Source: an uncultured Bacteroidota bacterium
GTDB taxonomy: Bacteria; Bacteroidota; Bacteroidia; Bacteroidales; UBA12481
Direction: 5' to 3'
Assembly: GCA_903851365.1 (NCBI GenBank)
Contig: CAINOB010000110.1
Coordinates: forward strand, 1 to 40,652
Length of the DNA stretch: 40,652 bases
The position numbers and the translations under genes were made by a program. Each line of letters begins with the position of its first letter. Positions within the stretch are counted from its first letter, which is position 1. The notes beneath the pieces are model-generated. The model saw only the letters and a program-made list of their open reading frames with translations, was not told the DNA's origin and searched no databases. Shown here one piece after another: positions 36,294 to 40,652 of this stretch.

Positions 36294-36319
36294 AACCGGC
36301 TCGAAAGGCCGGTTTTTTT
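36294..36319 (+). terminator. Intrinsic terminator of cassette 3
   Basis: AACCGGC (36294-36300) pairs with GCCGGTT (36308-36314) and runs into a T-tract to 36319. A weaker hairpin (ACTGTCCGGACT / AGTCTGGCAGT) lies at 36261-36286. The long conserved 3' element of cassettes 1 and 2 is not present here. Confidence 0.85.
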
Positions 36320-36355
36320 GTGCTCCTGATCGATATTAAAAATCACAAATTGTTG

Positions 36356-36363
36356 TATATTTG
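36356..36363 (+). promoter_or_regulatory. -7 box (TATATTTG) of the tRNA-Arg gene
   Basis: TATATTTG matches the Bacteroidota TAnnTTTG consensus 17 nt before the mature tRNA 5' end, a typical tRNA promoter position. Confidence 0.6.
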
Positions 36364-36379
36364 CAGTGCCTAAAGGCAT

Positions 36380-36452
36380 GGACCTGTAGCTTAATGGATA
36401 GAGCATCTGACTACGGATCAGAAGGTTGGGGGTTCGAGTCTCTCCAGGTTCA
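36380..36452 (+). tRNA. tRNA-Arg (anticodon ACG)
   Basis: 73 nt that fold as a cloverleaf. The acceptor GGACCTG pairs with CAGGTTC (one G-U). The D arm is GCTT...GAGC. The anticodon stem is TCTGA/TCAGA with loop CTACGGA (anticodon ACG at loop positions 3-5). The variable loop is AGGTT, and the T arm is GGGGG/CTCTC with loop TTCGAGT. The discriminator is A and CCA is not encoded. The gene is intact although an integrase follows it, as expected when an element restores the tRNA end on insertion. Confidence 0.95.
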
Positions 36453-36485
36453 CTGAGCCTCTCACATCAAGTGAGAGGCTTTTTT
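36421..36485 (+). other. Probable attL region at the tRNA-Arg 3' end
   Basis: The tyrosine integrase starts 82 nt after the tRNA, and phage-like genes follow. This is the classic sign of integration into the 3' half of a tRNA. The exact core cannot be defined here because the matching attR lies beyond the right edge. Confidence 0.55.
36456..36485 (+). terminator. Terminator after the tRNA
   Basis: AGCCTCTCAC (36456-36465) and GTGAGAGGCT (36471-36480) form a 10 bp perfect stem with a 5 nt loop, followed by T6. Confidence 0.85.
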
Positions 36486-36521
36486 GTTTTCGAGTGGTAG
36501 CAAGGGTTTCAGAGGGTCGAC

Positions 36522-36573
36522 AACACATCACAAAATGAAGGAAAACACAAAAACACATCACAAACACATCACA
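36522..36573 (+). repeat. Three direct repeats AACACATCACA around the integrase start
   Basis: Copies at 36522-36532, 36552-36562 and 36563-36573, the last two adjacent. Their position between the presumed att core and the int gene suits arm-type integrase sites or an autoregulatory operator. The repeats also encode part of THHK, so chance cannot be excluded. Confidence 0.45.
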
Positions 36574-37737
36574 GACTCTATTCCAAACGTGAAAATAAAC
36601 TTCCGTAGTGAGGTTTTGGATCGATCTGGAAAAGGGACTATTCAGCTGGTTTTATACCAGCATCAGAAGAAAATGGCGTTCTATTCAGGGGTGAAGGTTG
36701 CTCCGAAGGATTGGGACGATAAAGAAAAAAAAGTAAGGAAGAGCCATAAGCAAGCCAGCGACCTAAATCTGATCATTGATACAGCAAAGGCCAAGCTGAC
36801 CAATATTTTCGTAAAATACCGGCTGCAGGACAAGGAGGTTACTTTCGAGCTGTTGAAAGATGAATATGATAGGCCGAATACCGGGTTCGACTATCTCGAA
36901 TGGCTCAAGGAGGCAATAGAATCCCGAAGGGGTGAAGTGACTGACTCAACGATTGAGCAATTTAACGCGCACCGGGTTAAGCTTCAGGAGTTTAAAAAGA
37001 CGGTTGCCTTTGCTGAATTGTCAGAGGATTTATTCGCCAACTTTAACAAGCACATGAAGGTGAAGCTTAAAAACGAAAGCAATACCAGGTGGAATACGTT
37101 AAAGACTCACCGAACCTTTATCAATATCGCAAAGCGCAAAGGGATCATAACAATGAATCCGCTGGATAGGATGCCTGTAAAGCGAGCTCAAACCGATCGG
37201 GTGTTCCTGGATAACAATGAGGTCAAGCTGCTATTGGATCTTTACCATCAGAAAACACTGACCGATACCTATCAATGTATTCTACGACATTTCCTGTTCA
37301 GTTGCTATACAGGATTGAGGGTATCGGATCTTGAACGTATTAAATTGGAGGACATTGTCCATAATCTGCTGATCGTAACTCCCAAGAAGACCAAAAACAG
37401 TTCCGGGGCTACAATCCGGATACCTTTGGTACCGGGGGCTTTGGAGATGATAGCTGATGAGGCTGGTACCCGGACAAAAGGGGTGATATTCAAATTGTTC
37501 TCCGAACCAAGGATGCGTACGTATATCAAGCTGATTGTAGCTCACGCAAAGATCTCCAAAAAGGTCATCTGGAACTCCGGCCGGCATACTTTTGCAACAA
37601 ATTTTCTGAAGGCGACTAATAATCTCGCGGCTCTACAAAAGTTGCTCGGACATTCGAACATCAGCATGACCATGGTGTATGCTCATATTATGACTGATGA
37701 TTTGGAACGTGAAATGGACGCGTTCGGCAAAATTTAA
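36535..37737 (+). CDS. Tyrosine recombinase/integrase
   Basis: 400 residues from the ATG at 36535. An open TTG start at 36484 lies in the tRNA terminator tail and is not preferred. The N-terminal arm-binding and SAM-like core-binding domains cover about 1-215 (VKINFRSEVLDRSGKGTIQL; NTRWNTLKTHRTFINIAKRK). The catalytic domain covers 220-400, with R262 (TGLRVSD), Lys 284/285, R350, H373 (LLGHSNI) and nucleophile Y382 (VYAHI). The first histidine of the usual HxxR motif is asparagine here (N347-S-G-R350). That is tolerated in some active family members but is worth noting. Its stop overlaps the next gene's stop by 4 bp, tail to tail. It should integrate and excise the element at tRNA-Arg. Confidence 0.92.
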   Translation: MKENTKTHHKHITDSIPNVKINFRSEVLDRSGKGTIQLVLYQHQKKMAFYSGVKVAPKDWDDKEKKVRKSHKQASDLNLIIDTAKAKLTNIFVKYRLQDKEVTFELLKDEYDRPNTGFDYLEWLKEAIESRRGEVTDSTIEQFNAHRVKLQEFKKTVAFAELSEDLFANFNKHMKVKLKNESNTRWNTLKTHRTFINIAKRKGIITMNPLDRMPVKRAQTDRVFLDNNEVKLLLDLYHQKTLTDTYQCILRHFLFSCYTGLRVSDLERIKLEDIVHNLLIVTPKKTKNSSGATIRIPLVPGALEMIADEAGTRTKGVIFKLFSEPRMRTYIKLIVAHAKISKKVIWNSGRHTFATNFLKATNNLAALQKLLGHSNISMTMVYAHIMTDDLEREMDAFGKI

Positions 37738-39527
37738 ATCAGATAGAATTCACAATCCCCTGGTTGCGGTCCCTTTGCAGAAATGCTCAGGGACCTTTTT
37801 TTTAACAGGTAGTGATTGTTTTCGATGGCGTAAACGGTAAAAAAATCAAGGATTGATGGATCGATGATCGTCCAGGTCACCACTTTCCGGGTGTTCCACC
37901 AGGTCAGGTAATCCTTCCAGAGCTGGTTGTACAGACCGGTTGCCCCATCCCATTTCAAACTTAGGGTGGCACCAGGCAGCAATGCTCCATTGAGATCGAA
38001 GGCATCGGATGATCCATAAGGATACGATGTGCCCAGCGAATCATCAATCATGCCGCGATAAAAGAGTAACCGCAGGCTGCAGGGTAGGGATGTGCTTCGA
38101 AGTATTGAAGCGGATAACTGCTTCGCCTCAGGGCATCGGATGAACGGACCGCCTGTAAGCCTTTGGTAATGGATCATCGGGAGGGTTGATGCTTTAGCGG
38201 TGAACTCTTCCGGGTTTTCTCCAATCTTAAAATCCTGAAAGTCGTTCGAGAAAAACTTCCAACTGTAGGTGGTCACTCCGTCTACCTCTTCCCCGGAATA
38301 CTGGTAATACTGGCCGTAAGTGGTGATCAGCCGGATTTCATTGATTGTTGGCACGATTTCTTCCAGTTCATCCATCGTATTTACCGAAGGTTTTAGGAGC
38401 AAAGGATCTGCATAAATATCTTTGAACTCCTCAGAAAAAAGAAGGTCATTCTCTTCATGTGTCCAGCGCAGGTAAACTCCCGCCACTGTCGCACCCATGG
38501 TGATCAGCGGCCGGCCGATCACTTTGGCATCCAGGGAAACTGCCTTCCCGGATTTGACCAGGTCTTTTCTTTTTCGGATGAGTAATGATCCCTTGCTGGT
38601 GACCGTAAATGCAAGATTGAACATGTTTCTGATGGCCAGTATGAAATCGGAGATGGTTATATCCGGCAGGAAATCTTTCAGATCCCAAGTGTCCAAACCC
38701 CTGGTAATTGTGGATACTTTGGCACGAAATACTTTTAGAATCCGCTGTCCATTCATATCCAGAATGTAATCCCCGTTGAATGGATCCGTTTCATAGACTC
38801 CCGCGTAGGTTTTATCTACTTCTGTAACCGTGGTTGTAAATTCTGAGGCATCCCGGTTATTATATATTACCAGTTGCTTTAAATCCGGATCGGTGGCCAG
38901 AATGTTTTCATCGATTGGAAAACCAAAGTAATTGAAGATCCGGTTTACCACGTAAGCCAAGTAAGGAAAGGGTGAAATCGCCATGATCGAGTTTTCCACA
39001 TCATACCAGAGCCCCTCTTCATAGGAATTTAAGCGACATTTGTTGGTGGCCCAACCGGCTTCAAACTGGGTACCCTTCATAAATTCAGAGTTGTAGATCG
39101 GGAACAGGGCAAAATCATCCTCCGGAAAAGTGTATTCCGGCTTGTATGCCCAGGTGCGGGAGCCTCCAAAATCAACGTCAATCAATTTTTTCCCGACAAT
39201 TTTTCCGGCAAAATCACCGGTGGCCACCTGTAGAAAAGCGCTGTACGACCGGTCGGTGGCTTTTTGAATGATGGCCGTGCCGGCACCGATAAATAATCCA
39301 TCGTTGAATAGCTGAAAAGGCAGGTCAAGGCCGCCCTGGACGAGTGACTGGATCCTTCCCGGATGGCCAAGTATACGGGTATTCCGTGGGGTTACCGGCA
39401 GGTCAAAGGGAAATGAGAACCCGCCGGGGATAACATCCTTATCGAAAACAGGGCTTTCCTCTTCAATCGATATCCTGGCATCGGGGGCCATATCCACCGG
39501 TTCACCGTTTATCAGCAATTGAAACAT
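37734..39527 (-). CDS. Large phage tail-associated-like protein
   Basis: 597 residues with no signal peptide. The start, MFQLLINGEPVDMAPDARIS, and PGGFSFPFDLPVTPRNTRIL resemble a protein seen near tail genes in Bacteroidota prophages, which sets up an all-beta structure. I cannot assign a Pfam family. No transmembrane segment is visible. The 2 nt gap to the 111-residue gene and its position next to a fibre-like gene point to virion assembly or baseplate function, as inference only. Its stop overlaps the integrase stop by 4 bp. Confidence 0.7.
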   Translation of the reverse strand: MFQLLINGEPVDMAPDARISIEEESPVFDKDVIPGGFSFPFDLPVTPRNTRILGHPGRIQSLVQGGLDLPFQLFNDGLFIGAGTAIIQKATDRSYSAFLQVATGDFAGKIVGKKLIDVDFGGSRTWAYKPEYTFPEDDFALFPIYNSEFMKGTQFEAGWATNKCRLNSYEEGLWYDVENSIMAISPFPYLAYVVNRIFNYFGFPIDENILATDPDLKQLVIYNNRDASEFTTTVTEVDKTYAGVYETDPFNGDYILDMNGQRILKVFRAKVSTITRGLDTWDLKDFLPDITISDFILAIRNMFNLAFTVTSKGSLLIRKRKDLVKSGKAVSLDAKVIGRPLITMGATVAGVYLRWTHEENDLLFSEEFKDIYADPLLLKPSVNTMDELEEIVPTINEIRLITTYGQYYQYSGEEVDGVTTYSWKFFSNDFQDFKIGENPEEFTAKASTLPMIHYQRLTGGPFIRCPEAKQLSASILRSTSLPCSLRLLFYRGMIDDSLGTSYPYGSSDAFDLNGALLPGATLSLKWDGATGLYNQLWKDYLTWWNTRKVVTWTIIDPSILDFFTVYAIENNHYLLKKRSLSISAKGPQPGDCEFYLI

Positions 39528-39529
39528 AA

Positions 39530-39865
39530 TTAAAGGCCTTGTGCTTCCCTCAATCTCCTTGCCTGATCTATTTTCTGTTCGATTACCTGGTTCTCCTGGT
39601 GAATCCTGGCGACCGGTAGTATTTCCTCACAAAAGGCCGTCAATGCCGCACTGCTTGGATTAAGGAACCGAAATTCTGCATACCTCGACCATGCAGCCCA
39701 ATTTGCGGGTGTCATTTCTGCTTTAAGATTATCGAAATCGTCCGGGTGCATCCAAATGCCATAATTGTACCGGCCCAGATCATCTGCGATCGCCAACGAA
39801 ACGAAAACTCTTTCGTCACCGTTGGAATCAACTTTTCTGATTAATGTTTCAACTTTGTAACTCAT
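39530..39865 (-). CDS. Hypothetical phage-region protein, 111 residues
   Basis: Begins MSYKVETLIRKVDSNGDERV. The N-terminal half looks like a small beta domain. The C-terminal third is helical with charged heptads (HQENQVIEQKIDQARRLREA), possibly a short coiled coil. It is flanked by 2 nt and 13 nt gaps, so it is in the same transcript as its neighbours. No family is recognised. A structural or chaperone-like accessory role in the tail module is possible. Confidence 0.65.
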   Translation of the reverse strand: MSYKVETLIRKVDSNGDERVFVSLAIADDLGRYNYGIWMHPDDFDNLKAEMTPANWAAWSRYAEFRFLNPSSAALTAFCEEILPVARIHQENQVIEQKIDQARRLREAQGL

Positions 39866-39878
39866 AGCGTTTTATTAT

Positions 39879-40652
39879 TTATGTTTTTGTTCTTCCGAAT
39901 GTTCCCGACCATATAGGTTTAGAGACCCCCTGATCGGCTAATTTGGCTGAAACCCCTGTCACCCCAACGATTTCTCCCGGAGTCCAAGCCCCGTTATTTT
40001 CGTGATTTACCCAATATTGAGTAGCAGATATTTTTTTCACTACCGTACAGTATTTGGTACTGGTTTGACCTGTTATTGTATCTCCCACGGCCCAGTCTGT
40101 TGCCGGAGCAACATCCAGGATAATATCGATCGGGATATCGTAATAATTTGTTAAAGTCGATGGATAGTGATACCCATATGCACCAAATACTGGCGTACCA
40201 GTTCCGAAATTGCAAAGCCATAATTCCGGAGCCTGCCCGGCTGTTCCTGTAAAAGTAAGTATAGAAAAGAAGGCCGAAAAACCAGGAGATTTATTAAGAA
40301 ATCGGGTTCCTTCTTCTCCGGCATTATAGAATATCCATTTACTCATTGTCAATTTCGAGCAATATTGGAAAGTATAAGCGAATGTTTCTGTTGCTGCGGA
40401 AGTATGAACGCGGAATAAACCATCAGGTGCAGAGGTTAATTTTGAGCAACCAGCAAAAGTTGCATAAAATCCTTGTGTCCCAACAAGGGGATTGTTATCA
40501 AAGAACCCGGCTGGAATGGCCTGGTCTAATCCTGAACAATTATTAAAGGTGAACCTGAAAGAGTTACTTCCACACCCAGTTGCAGCATCAAATAAATTGT
40601 CGGGAAAAGAAGTCAAGCCTGGACAATAATTGAAACATCCATAAAAACTCGA
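39879..40652 (-). CDS. Tail-fibre-like protein with repeated TFxxCSxL units (partial, N-terminus beyond the edge)
   Basis: The frame stays open to the right edge, so the start is missing. At least 258 residues are visible. The first half has four imperfect repeats of the type CFNYCPGLTSFPDNLF, TFNNCSGLDQAIPAGFF, TFAGCSKLTSAPDGLF and TFQYCSKL, resembling BspA/leucine-rich surface repeats. The C-terminal part (VGDTITGQTSTKYCTVVKKI, WTPGEIVGVTGVSAKLADQG) is beta-rich. Such proteins at the end of phage tail operons often mediate host binding. This is inferred. Confidence 0.6.
   Translation of the reverse strand, partial: SSFYGCFNYCPGLTSFPDNLFDAATGCGSNSFRFTFNNCSGLDQAIPAGFFDNNPLVGTQGFYATFAGCSKLTSAPDGLFRVHTSAATETFAYTFQYCSKLTMSKWIFYNAGEEGTRFLNKSPGFSAFFSILTFTGTAGQAPELWLCNFGTGTPVFGAYGYHYPSTLTNYYDIPIDIILDVAPATDWAVGDTITGQTSTKYCTVVKKISATQYWVNHENNGAWTPGEIVGVTGVSAKLADQGVSKPIWSGTFGRTKT

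Larger units (their letters stand above)
36453..40652. mobile_element. Left end of a prophage or similar integrative element (continues past the window)
   Basis: The tRNA-proximal integrase reads right. Three tightly packed genes read left towards it: a large tail-like protein, a 111-residue protein and a repeat-rich tail-fibre-like protein. Integrase at the tRNA border with convergent structural-type genes fits a prophage more than a conjugative element. Only about 4.2 kb is visible. Confidence 0.65.

Noticed and set aside
36484-36534. TTG start for the integrase
   Set aside because: It lies in the tRNA terminator T-tract and the ATG at 36535 begins a normal integrase N-terminus.

Overview
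The window comes from a member of the Bacteroidota, most likely a Bacteroidales-type anaerobe known from environmental or metagenomic sequence. The evidence is type A Por-secretion (T9SS) sorting domains, a GLPGLI protein next to a TonB-receptor-like barrel, a hybrid of propeller sensor and LytS-type kinase, -7 promoter boxes of the form TAnnTTTG, weak Shine-Dalgarno sequences and a Bacteroidota-type tyrosine integrase. No species can be named from the sequence.

Positions 1-10025 (minus strand) read as one operon. It runs from a stand-alone receiver domain (9645-10025) to a 14-blade propeller sensor kinase (6484-9633), a 1357-residue T9SS-exported protein whose start overlaps the kinase stop as ATGA (2414-6487), and a tandem paralogue cut by the left edge (1-2295). 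Positions 10102-14188 hold a putative glutaminase-family secreted enzyme, a sodium:solute symporter and a 69-residue membrane protein. Positions 14282-18009 hold a LolA-like periplasmic protein and a sortilin-type propeller protein behind an ECF-type promoter. Positions 18157-20398 hold an ECF sigma factor, its anti-sigma factor and a lipoprotein, joined by ATGA overlaps. Divergent from these is a large lipoprotein that looks like a TIM-barrel glycosidase of unrecognised family (20516-23404). It meets a T9SS propeller protein head-on with a 15 bp overlap.

Positions 25615-31697 hold an OmpR-type response regulator and kinase, divergent from a GLPGLI protein and an outer-membrane barrel. A MITE-like palindrome lies between the last two. 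An endonuclease/exonuclease/phosphatase-family protein and a DbpA-tailed DEAD-box helicase follow.

Positions 34411-36319 are the most unusual part. This is a tandem array of three cassettes, each led by the same regulatory block: phased TTAAC repeats, a TTCACATTCTTTAAC box, 9 nt, TGTAAC, 16 nt and CGTCTTA. Two cassettes carry small secreted proteins of unknown family. One has a duplicated 73-residue domain and the other ends in three near-identical VPVPW peptides. The first cassette has lost its ORF, so its promoter runs straight into the conserved 3' element and terminator, which predicts a non-coding RNA of about 160 nt. The same TGTAAC-N16-YGTCTTAT promoter precedes the LolA-like gene beside the ECF sigma operon, so a shared ECF regulon is plausible but unproven.

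At 36380 there is a tRNA-Arg(ACG). A tyrosine integrase follows it directly, then convergent phage-like genes run off the right edge. This is the left end of a prophage or similar element integrated at the tRNA. I saw no rRNA gene, CRISPR array or insertion sequence.
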